Positions 55,673-64,000 of a DNA stretch of 64,000 bases are shown piece after piece; position 1 is the first letter of the stretch; each line of letters starts with the position of its first letter. Source of the stretch: Thelephora terrestris (taxonomy: Eukaryota > Basidiomycota > Agaricomycetes > Thelephorales > Thelephoraceae); the NCBI GenBank assembly GCA_015956445.1, contig WIUZ02000012.1, positions 248,001 through 312,000 of the forward strand, in the 5' to 3' direction. Position numbers and translations under genes: made by a program. Below the pieces are notes generated by a model. It made no database searches and was not told the origin of the DNA. It worked only from the letters and a program-made list of their open reading frames with translations.

Positions 55673-56899
55673 ATGAGCAATGTTGGTCACCACCTTCTTT
55701 CCGGAGCATCTTCAGGGTTCGCTGCCACTCTGATTCTCCAACCCTGTAAACCGATACTTTCCCTTCTCTCCAACAAATTTGACCTCGCTTCTCGTAGTCG
55801 ATTTACTCAAGACCCGGCTTCAGAAAGATGACACTTTCCGTTCAAGGTAGAGCATGTCCACGGAGAAACCTACAATGGTCTCACGACAACCAATGTTTCC
55901 AATAGAGCTTCCGTTGTACGCGTTGCAAGGGGAATTGTGGCTTCCGATGGTTTCAAGGGCTTATGGAGCGGATCCACCGCCAGCCTGATTCGGAATGTAC
56001 CCGGGATTGCAATGTATATGACAGCGCTTTCTCGGGTTCGCTTTGCCATGGCAAATTCTCCGTATTTCGCTGCTGTTCGCGCCGCTGCACCCTCCGAAAA
56101 TTCATCCACATTACCCCGCCTTTCCACCACCGGAAACTTGGTCGCTGGGGCTACAACACGGGTGGGAGTGGGATTTTTACTCAACCCCTTTTCCGTTCTC
56201 AAAGCCAGATATGAAGTACGCTTTTCGAAATGGCCCGAATGACGTACTACGATGATAATCTCTGCAGAGCAACATGTACACGTACCCGTCCTTTTCAACT
56301 GCGCTGGTCTCCCTTGTGCGAGCAGGGCCATCTGAGTTGTTCAGGGGATTCGCTGCGTCCAGCCTTCGGGATGCCCCTTATGCTGGACTTTTTGTAGTCT
56401 TTTATGAAAGCATCAAACAGGAATTAAGTCAGGCACTCGTTCAACCTGTTTGACCAGGCTTTTTTACATCCTCTACAGGTCGTTTAGCCCCTTCAAATTC
56501 CAGCGCGAATTTTGCGGTCGTCCACAGCTTTTCAGCCGCAGCCGCGGGGGCCGTTGCAACGATGGTGACGCATCCATTCGATGTCATAAAGGTTTTTGCA
56601 CGCCCCTCTGGTCACATACTATCGAGATGTTGATATGTATGTATACCCAGACCAAGATCCAAGTACGTAGGGAAGAGCCTTATCATGGTCTCGTTATGAC
56701 GGTGAGGACTATTTGGAAGGTTCGCAACGTCCCCTTTAGGTGAAGCCACTTTCGTTGATCGTCTACACAGCAACGTGGCATCTCGGGTTTCTTAGACGGT
56801 GCTTCGCTCCGGCTTTCTCGTAAGGTAGCCAGTTCTGCGATTGGATGGGCAGTGTATGAAGGATTATTAATTCTGGTAAATTCGAATGGCCGGGTTTGA
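55673..56899 (+). CDS. HEM25: Mitochondrial glycine transporter, SLC25A38/Hem25 type
   Basis: Seven exons: 55673-55745, 55798-55846, 55906-56215, 56268-56427, 56479-56591, 56651-56719, 56771-56899; 300 residues, the usual carrier length. It opens with HHLLSGASSGFAATLILQPF as in SLC25A38 and shows three carrier repeats: QPFDLLKTRLQ, NPFSVLKARYE (Ser in the usual acidic slot, as I recall for this family) and HPFDVIKTKIQ. It also has GLWSGSTASLIRNVPGIAMY and FRGFAASSLRDAPYAGLFV. It imports glycine across the inner mitochondrial membrane for 5-aminolevulinate, the first step of heme synthesis. The second exon is only 49 bp. It ends 38 bp from the convergent dehydrogenase gene and starts 106 bp from the divergent Ser-rich gene. 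Confidence 0.9.
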
Positions 56900-56937
56900 C
56901 AGCCCGAGATATAACAATGCCAATGGAATGACCGCTC

Positions 56938-58621
56938 TTAGGAGTACTCCTTTTGGATGAACTTGGCGATTGTTTGCAGTTGAATGTTTGACGTTCCCTC
57001 GTAAATCGCTCCCTATTCAATATTCAAGTCTGAGTTCCGCATGGATGAAGAGCGTAAAAGTTGCTTACGATTTTCGAGTCTCTCCAGAATTTCTCGATCC
57101 CTGTCTCTCTCGTGAAACCGACACCGCCTGCCCATTCTATCGCCTGCCCGCTGACTTTCTGTGCAACGACACTGGCATAATACTTGGCCATCGCAGCTTC
57201 CTTGGTGAAGGACTTGCCTTCGTCCCTTCTCCTAGCAGCGTTGTACGTCAACAGCCGCGCAGCTTCAAGATCGGTAGCAGCCTGGGCGATGGAGAAAGCC
57301 ATGCCCTGGAAGGTTCCAACAGGTTGCCCGAACTGGTGTCGCTGGTATGTGTAAGGAACGGCCTTGTCGAAAGCACCCTGAGCGAGCCCGACCATTTGGG
57401 CTGCGATCCCAATTCGACCTGATGAAGTAGCTAAGCATGTACAGAACAGTCCCCCTGCGCAACATCACACCTTCGTTCAGGATCTCGATCGCTATCTGAA
57501 ACGGGAGAGGTCATACAAGAGGGATAACACACGTGTAAAGAGCATACCTTGTAACCTTTCCCTTCGCCGCCAATGACGTTCTCTTCTGGAACCTTGAGGT
57601 CGTCGAAGTTGAGGGTGCAAGTTGAGGATGCACGGATGCCGAGCTTTTCCTCCTTCTTGGAAATCTGAATTCCCATATCCCTTGTTGCCAAGAAGCAGGT
57701 AATGCCTTTGTACCCCTTGCTGGGGTCAATCTATCGTGGTGGAGGGTGAATCGTCCGATCACGCTGGACAGTCGGAGAGCATACATTGGCAAAGATGAGG
57801 AAAATGTCCGCCTCGTATGAATTTGTGATCCACATTTTTGAGCCGTTTATGATCCAGTTATTACCCTCTTTTTTCGCCCTCGTCTGTAACGCGAAAGCGT
57901 CTGACCCAGATGCGGCCTCTGACAGACAGAACGACCCGAGCTGCACCACAAGAAGTTCGGACCTCTTTGGTACAATGACAGGCAAGACTCACCTTCGATT
58001 GAGCGAGAAGAGGCAAATACTTCTCCCGTTGCTCTTTAGTACCGTATTTGCGAACGACAGTGTTAACAAGGGTGTTGTGGACATCACACATAACTGAGAC
58101 CGACGGGTCGATCTTTGCGAGTTCCTCAATGGTCAGGACGGCGGAGGTGAAGGAGGATTCAGCGCCACCGAGTTCAGACGGTATTTCGATACCCATTAGC
58201 TGTGAGTTTGCAACGATTAAACGTACGACAACCATCGAGGAATTAACCGCACCCCTTGCTCGAACAACCCCTTGATGATCGTGGGGTCCATCATCTCATT
58301 CTCGTCCATTTCCCGGACCTTCGGAGCAACTACGTCCTTTGCGAATCTTCGTACTACCACAGTAATCAGAGTGTCGGTGTCAATATTTTATCTGGGAAGC
58401 TTTGCGGCGCACCAGAATCTCGAAACATCTCCTCGTCATCGGAGAGGGTATCCAAAGAGTTGAGGAAAGTTGGTCGCGAGGATGAGAATAACCTGCTGAG
58501 GTCAGTGAAAATACAGCGGCCCGACAACGTCTTATGGGGAAACCAGGGAATACCTTGTGGAGGGGGCGAGAGCCCGCCTCGTAAAGAGGAGCCCACGAAA
58601 TGCAGCGACTCGGTGGTACAT
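56938..58621 (-). CDS. ACADSB: Short/branched-chain acyl-CoA dehydrogenase, mitochondrial
   Basis: Nine exons: 58621-58554, 58495-58413, 58353-58253, 58199-57993, 57940-57785, 57730-57548, 57495-57471, 57418-57069, 57012-56938; 415 residues. An Arg/Ala-rich N-terminal leader ([18 protein letters not shown]) suggests a mitochondrial presequence. The acyl-CoA dehydrogenase domains follow: [25 protein letters not shown] (flavin/substrate loop), [33 protein letters not shown] and [16 protein letters not shown]. The Glu of YEGTS sits where the family's catalytic base is expected. It oxidises 2-methylbutyryl-CoA-type or short acyl-CoA, passing electrons through ETF. One exon is only 25 bp. Exon 2 has a NAGNAG acceptor, so two products differing by one residue are possible. 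Exact chain-length preference is inferred. Confidence 0.93.
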
Positions 58622-59197
58622 GCTGGGTGACACTGAAAGCTCAGGAAACAGCGCACATGTGATTCCCTAAATACCCCGTCGGAATTTCAAATTGGCCCAT
58701 CACCGGCACCGGTGAAGCTTGAAGTTAAATTCAACCCCGGAAGCGGAACGCGGGGAAGTGTCGGATGCCCAAAGGGCCAAAAGTCAATGTTGTGCCACCA
58801 GTTTTCCGGTCAAGCCTAAGCAAGGGCTCCGCTAGGCTTGTGACTCATTTCTTCTCGACTCCTGGCGCTTTCACTCACTCGACGAGAGGTGAATAAAAAT
58901 AGCGGAAAATGAAGCAAGAAATCTGCGCGCAACGACGCCCACAACCTCCCGGTGCAAGTCACATTAGCCCTAACGGCACGTCCGCGTCATCCCCAATTAC
59001 TATCCATCCGCTCACCCTCCCATAGATTGACAGACTTACCTCAGTCGCTCAGTTTCTCTTCCTCACCAGCTGTTTCTAATCTCCCACTTCATCGGTTGTA
59101 GGCATTTGTGGAGAAACTGTATTAAAGCTCTAGAAAAAGCCTACGTAGTATTCCCACATCGGGAATAGAATTTAAACCAGGTGAAGCTCGACCCAAG
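58622..59197. other. Intergenic region upstream of the acyl-CoA dehydrogenase gene
   Basis: 576 bp holding the promoter of the dehydrogenase gene and the 3' flank of the glucosidase II beta gene. I see no gene, RNA or repeat. A CCGGCACCGGTGAAGC-type GC-rich patch lies near 58701. Confidence 0.5.
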
Positions 59198-61204
59198 CTA
59201 TAGTTCGTCCTTCGTATTTCCCTCAGACTCCAATGGAGTACAAAGGGCAGGAGTAGTCCCAGTAATCAGATATTCACACTTCTCCGGCTCTGCCACGGTC
59301 AAAAGCTCGTTTTCAAGTCCACACGATAGATCAACCTGCCAAGCATGAGTAAATCTGCCCGTACCCATATTGAGGAAGCATACCTGCACACTTCGCTGTG
59401 GGCCGTTCCAACACTTTGCCCCACCGACAAATGCCTGACGAGAATAGTAGTCAGGTGTGCCAGGTTCCTCATCATACCTCCATGAAGAGAAGTGGCCTAG
59501 GGAGTGTACGGAGCCCCCCGAGTTTGCCTTTTGTCTTGCTTCCCCGAAGAGGCAAACCTCATATGTGTAACTACGGAAAGGTGAACAGCTGGACGCCGGG
59601 AGTAGTGGATAGCACGTACTCCCCTGTGTCTTTTTCCAGACACAACCTATCCAATTTTTTCCACTCGCCGTGCTTCCCGAACACGCCTGGATTGTAAAGA
59701 TCTTCGAGCTCTTGTTGCACATTTCTAAGCCTCTCTTCCGCTTCGCGAAGGCGAGCCTCAGCGTCAGAAAGCGACTGACCCAGTCTGGAGACTTTGGCAG
59801 AGTCGTTCGGAGGAGAATTTTCACCAAGGATGGCTGAGGTAAACGAGCGGATATAGTTGAAAGCAGGAGTTAAAGAGTTAGGAAGGTAAGAAGCAAAGTT
59901 CAGCCCTAAATTGCACATCAAGAAGTGGAAAACTCGATGTGGGATAGAGGCACACCCGTTGAAGACGCCTGGGGAGATTCCGCGTATTCATCGTGTTCCA
60001 TCAGTAAGGAAAGGTAATCTGTGTTGAGGATGCTCTCGGCTTGACGCTCCGTTTCTTCGCTGGAAATATCGTCCTGGACGTCAAAAGGAAGGGATCCTTC
60101 TCCGCTTTCATCTTCATCCTTCTTAACATCATTGATATGGGGTAGGCCAGCGACCTGCTCCCATCCGCGAACTGCTTCAAGGACTGCCATATCCTGGTAG
60201 TTGGGATTATATCCACTCCGCAGACTCGAGAGAATATCCTCGAGGGTATCGAGTCTCTGCCCCCGGTCCTTATGGAGAGCGAGAAGTGCTGCGAGCAATT
60301 CCGAATGGGACTCGAGTGATTTGAACAGCGCTGGTAACGGCAGTCACGTAAGGAATGATCGAGAAAAGTGAATGGACTAACGGGACAATTTCTTCCTCTC
60401 GAGGGCTGCGGAGGAAAGGGATTCAGTTCGATCGACGATCTCTGGATCGAAAGAGTGAGACAGGTTAGGTACACGAGATGGGTTGGATGCACACCCTTAA
60501 TGCGAACGAGCTCGTCGGCCCGCGCGGTGACTTCCCGTTTGGTGGAAGTGACAGCTGCCTCGAGACGGGCCTTTTCTTTCTGAGCAAAAGAGATGTAAGA
60601 TGCGCGGATTTTCGAACCCTAGATATGTGCCGAAGTGAGAGGGTTTCGAAAAATGAAGAGAGGGAAACACACGGTTTTACGTAGTTTTGTCTCCTGTTCT
60701 AAGAGTGCTCGATACTCGATGCCGACCTGGTCACAGATGTTGGGACATACGCCGGAGGGTTCATCGGATCCATCGCAGCATTCAGGTTCTGGTCGTGGAT
60801 GAGGACGGGCCAGGAAGTAAGAATAGAGTAGACGGACCGCATAGACCGTCGTTGACTCTTGTCGCGGAGATCGAGGCTCCGACGTGGCCGATATTGGGAC
60901 AGAAGAAAGTGGAGTTACTACACGCGCCAGTGCCTGAATGTCAAATTAATGCGTTGTAGGTCTGAATCGGACGGGTAGGTATGGCCATACCTGGCTCGTC
61001 AGAACCATCTGGACAATCGCAATAGTCGTCGTTCACAGCGGACCATGGGATAGAGCGGGATCCATCGAGACAGAACCAGCGGTCAGAAGACGCAGGGACG
61101 TATTTTGGACATAAAGAGGGATGGACCCCTTTGACCTCTGGGCTAGGGGACGCCTGGGCCGGGACGGGAACGGAGAGGGAGAGTAGAACGGGTAGGAGGA
61201 GCAT
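59198..61204 (-). CDS. GTB1: Glucosidase II beta subunit (ER lectin/regulatory subunit)
   Basis: Starts MLLLPVLLSLSVPVPAQASP, a signal peptide. The Cys-rich G2B domain follows (LCPKYVP, WFCLDGS, VNDDYCDCPDGSDEPG, then after introns FFCPNIG, CCDGSDEPSGVCPNIC), with two calcium-binding LDLa-like modules. Next come a charged coiled-coil middle, an acidic stretch (KKDEDESGEGSLPFD, EETERQAES), GYNPNYQDMAVLEAVRGWE, a second coiled coil (DAEARLREAEERL) and the MRH mannose-binding domain (CLEKDTGEYVLSTTPG, YTYEVCLFGEA, GHFSSWRY, FVGGAKCWNGPQR, LITGTTPALC). It ends KDEL, an ER retrieval signal. It partners the catalytic alpha subunit in trimming glucose from N-glycans during ER quality control. Several short introns; the stop is at 59200-59198. 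Confidence 0.93.
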
Positions 61205-61383
61205 ACGGCAATTACCGAAACGGGATTCGTGGGAAAGTGGATGAAAATAATAATGATATAATTACGTAATTTTATGACGCATGTGGCTAAACATTGAAAA
61301 ACAAGGCACGTCATCAAAAATGAATCTGTGTCGTCCCCCTTCTCTTCCCTCCCTCACGACCCCGCCTGTCCGCGCTCCCAACT
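61205..61383. promoter_or_regulatory. Shared divergent promoter, glucosidase II beta / bZIP gene
   Basis: 179 bp between opposing starts. It contains ATGACGCA near 61275 and CACGTCATC near 61308, both close to ATF/CREB-type sites (core TGACG / ACGTCA). The adjoining ATF/CREB-like factor could therefore act on this promoter; that is inference. Confidence 0.45.
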
Positions 61384-62940
61384 ATGACCGTATCGTCTTC
61401 GTCCCCGTCGACTACGTCACCGCCCTCTGCCGCCCATTCGTCGACGACTGTCACAACGGCGACGACTATCATCGCAAAGTCCAAGCTCGATTTGGAACCC
61501 AATCCTTTCGAGCAATCCTTTGCCAGGCCCGCTCCAAAACAACATCAGCACCATCATCAAAAATCGTCATCTACCTCCTCCCTCTCATCCGACAATGGCT
61601 CTCCTAAAGAGCAGGCCAATGGTAACGCTAGTCAGAGCAAACCTGTCTTGCCTCCCCTCGCCGCCATCGCTTCCCCTTCCGACTCTTCCTATGTGTGGTC
61701 CTTTCCGGCATCTGCGCTCTCCAACTCTCTCCGCGCGGGCCCCCTCTCACCGGCAATGCTCGCCGGTCCACAAGAGCCCCAAACATCATCCTCTCCAGAT
61801 TTCAGGACAGGTCTTACTCCACGCACAGGTCTCACACCTGGCTCTGGACTAACCCCCCTCCTCGCCGGTCCAATTTCCTTTCCCCCACCATCGCCCAATA
61901 CTGCCGCTTTCTTATCTATGATGAACAATCCACAAACTCCTTCTACCGCTCTTGCAAACGCTGCTGCCACGATCACTCCGAACACTCTGAACGCTATCAC
62001 TGGTGTGCTTGCCAACCACAGTTCAACGAACCCCACCTCCGCATCTCAGCCCCATCCCCTCTCAGTCTCCCACTTGCCATCCAACGGTGGTGACAACACA
62101 ACACAGTACTCGTCAAATAACAATGGATACTCATCTCAGGCCGCCAACGTCGCCTCCACGGCAGCCAATGGTCTTTTCCTCCTATCCCAGGCTCATCAGG
62201 AGCTTACTAAGCGGGAAGCTCAAGCCCGCAATAGCAATATCCCAGTAGTCTCTACTTCTCCCTCCCTCCAACAACAGGTTCAAGATTCGCAGCTTATAAA
62301 ACGCGGAACGAAACGAAAGTCGACTGCCGATAGTGTTTCCCCGAATTCTCCATCACTGCCCACCACGAAGGGCAAGCGTTCGAGGGCCGACACCACATCG
62401 TCGATTAACAGCAGCGTTATGCGGGTCACCTTGAGCCCAGATATGGATGGACAGGAAGAAGAGGAGGAGGAAGACGAAATCGAAGAGCCTCTGCCGAAGA
62501 GAAATTCTCTCAAGTCAAATGGAACTGCCACCACAAACGGCGCTGGCGGTCGCTCCAAGGTACCTATGACAGAAGAGGAGAAGCGGAAGAATTTCTTGGA
62601 GCGCAACCGACAAGGTAAAATCGATCTCCACCCTCATGAAACTTGAAGTCTAAATTTACCGTGCTTGGTAGCCGCTCTTAAGTGTCGGCAGCGAAAGAAG
62701 GCGTGGCTCGCTCAACTCCAGGCTAAAGTAGAATATTTGGAAAACGAGAACGAACGTCTGACAAACGCACTCGTTTCCTCTCGGGAAGAGATCTCTCGGT
62801 TGTCTGCCATCGTCGGCGCTTCGGGTGTATCTAATAACGTACCGAACCCGCCTCCGCCTTCCACGAGTGTAGTCGTATCCACTGCCGGAGCAGCGCCAAA
62901 CGTTCCCGCACCCACAGGTGGGCGGGGTTATGGGTATTGA
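61384..62940 (+). CDS. ATF/CREB-family bZIP transcription factor (Atf1-like)
   Basis: Two exons, 61384-62614 and 62672-62940, intron 57 nt inside the bZIP, 499 residues. The long Ser/Thr/Pro-rich N-terminal region includes NPFEQSF and repeated threonine-proline motifs (RTGLTPGSGLTPLLAGP), as in the HRA/OSA region of fungal Atf1 proteins, with many SP/TP sites that MAP kinases could phosphorylate. After an acidic run (QEEEEEEDEIEE) comes the basic region KRKNFLERNRQAALKCRQRK, whose N-x7-R contacts DNA, and a leucine zipper (LQAKVEYLENENERLTNAL). In other fungi such factors act in the nucleus downstream of the Sty1/Hog1 stress kinase. Divergent from the glucosidase II beta gene. Confidence 0.92.
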
Positions 62941-63565
62941 TTGCTCTCTTTTTTCCTTGGCGTTTTCGTGCTCTTGCCCTCTTTCGCATCTGGGATAGAG
63001 TTTGTGACCTTATCTTTCCACCTTCTATCTCCTCGGTTAGTTCTTCTGCCCCTGTTGTGCTGTTGTATCTTACGTTTTCCCCACCCGCCACCCTTCGATC
63101 CCTCATTCTCGTTCTCCAGCTCCATTCGATGACGCGTCTCACGGAAATGAACAATCTTCGTATATGCGTTGTCAATTACATACACATCCATATACTCAGG
63201 TATAGGAAATTGTATATCCTCTCATCCTGGTACGCCACGACGTGAGCACGAGAGCGGCGTCAAGTCCAGTCCGGACCGCAGCCAAGAGCGAACAATCGCG
63301 AGCCATTTGGCCCTCAACAATGTATGGGGGAGGACGGGAAGCCAAAGGAATTCCAGATTCCGCGACGATGATCCTGTAGATTCCGGAGGGAAATTGAAGC
63401 GATGATGCAAATTAGACGTGAGCCGTGACGTGTGATGCGTGACAGACGCCGCGATAACATTTCGGCACGATGCCAATGTTATCAGTATAGAGTTGAATCC
63501 CATCGCTCTTCGTCTCCCTTGCATGAAACGAGGCCTCGATTCTGCAGCTCGCCTTTAATCAGGAC
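62941..63565. other. 3' flank of the bZIP gene, no gene seen
   Basis: About 620 bp with pyrimidine-rich plus strand up to 63140 (likely 3' UTR), then mixed sequence containing GTGACGTGTGATGCGTGAC near 63425. No repeat, RNA or convincing reading frame. Confidence 0.5.
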
Positions 63566-63985
63566 TTAGATCGGAAGGAAATGCAATCCGTGGTTGGAGG
63601 TTACCCGACGAACGGCGACCACGATGCAGTGTGTCCAGAGCGATCCAAAAGAGAGTGCCTCGTCAGATGGCCGAGTTGATGGCGCCTGCATACACTGAGT
63701 AACCGCCGCTAGAAGCACGTCCCATGATTTGAGGATATTCGTACCGCAAGCGAGCTTCGAGTCCCGGTTATGAGGCTCGTAAATAAGGCTTACCGTCGAA
63801 GCGCAGACCCAGGGTGAGAGAAGTTTATCGAGCAGCCACCGAGAGCGAAAAAGAGTTGGGAGGCCGGCTCGCATGGGTGAGACAGACAAGACCACGATCC
63901 CACAGTTATTGCCATTCGAAGGGAAACCCTCAGCGTCTGTGTCAGACTTGCGAGGCCAAGAACGGATACGCCGGAAGGAAGACAT
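63566..63985 (-). CDS. Possible hypothetical protein
   Basis: A 139-residue open frame starting MSSFRRIRSWPRKSD at 63985, with no known domain. A GTAAGC donor near 63792 (after SPWVCAST) and a TACTCAG acceptor near 63694 suggest the real product may be spliced differently. It borders the window edge on its upstream side. Low confidence that it is a gene at all. Confidence 0.3.
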   Translation of the reverse strand: MSSFRRIRSWPRKSDTDAEGFPSNGNNCGIVVLSVSPMRAGLPTLFRSRWLLDKLLSPWVCASTVSLIYEPHNRDSKLACGTNILKSWDVLLAAVTQCMQAPSTRPSDEALSFGSLWTHCIVVAVRRVTSNHGLHFLPI

Positions 63986-64000
63986 GGCGGATATTGCAGA

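Overview
The window comes from a fungal genome, almost certainly a basidiomycete and probably a mushroom-forming agaricomycete. The genes carry many short introns of about 46-75 nt, they are tightly packed on alternating strands, and one relic belongs to a dioxygenase family that I recall as expanded in agaricomycetes. No species is claimed. The window has two very different halves, with a sharp boundary near 43.6 kb.

Left half (1-43.6 kb): a nest of mobile elements and eroded DNA with no recognisable intact host gene. Two structural classes dominate. Class 1 is hairpin (foldback) elements of 0.3-1.3 kb that begin CACTGGG and end CCCAGTG, with 3-bp target duplications. At least six internally unrelated families (A, B, C, D, F, G; letters are mine) share only their termini. 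Class 2 is gene-bearing elements of about 2.1-3.3 kb (families W, X, Y, Z) that begin TGTCAG(GG) and end CTGACA or GTGACA, with 5-bp target duplications. They carry intron-containing genes of unknown function and no transposase, integrase or reverse transcriptase that I can see. The nesting can be read from target duplications and from empty sites inside the window: Z holds Y1, Y2, A1 and B2; Y1 holds X1, X2 and B1; X1 holds A2 and A3; Y2 holds C1; W1 holds W2 and C2; W2 holds D1. Around 26.8-29.0 kb a near-perfect 2-kb palindrome is flanked by outward-facing telomere-like repeats. From 29 to 43 kb the sequence is eroded, with minisatellites, poly-C runs, inverted repeats, a relic of a TET/JBP-like 2-oxoglutarate dioxygenase, and relics of W and X elements.

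Right half (43.6-63 kb): a compact run of nine well-supported host genes. In order: a DUF2433 metallophosphoesterase-like/RNA-binding protein (-), Mediator subunit MED13 (+), a BIG1/VOA1-type ER protein (-), a class 3 (diacylglycerol-type) lipase (+), an unknown Ser-rich protein (-), the mitochondrial glycine carrier HEM25 (+), a short/branched-chain acyl-CoA dehydrogenase (-), glucosidase II beta subunit (-) and an ATF/CREB bZIP factor (+). Four divergent pairs share 106-179 bp promoters and three convergent pairs are separated by only 38-102 bp. They are ordinary housekeeping and regulatory functions (transcription, ER quality control, V-ATPase/cell wall, heme supply, branched-chain amino acid catabolism, stress response) with no sign of a pathway cluster. 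The last kilobase holds only a possible hypothetical gene.
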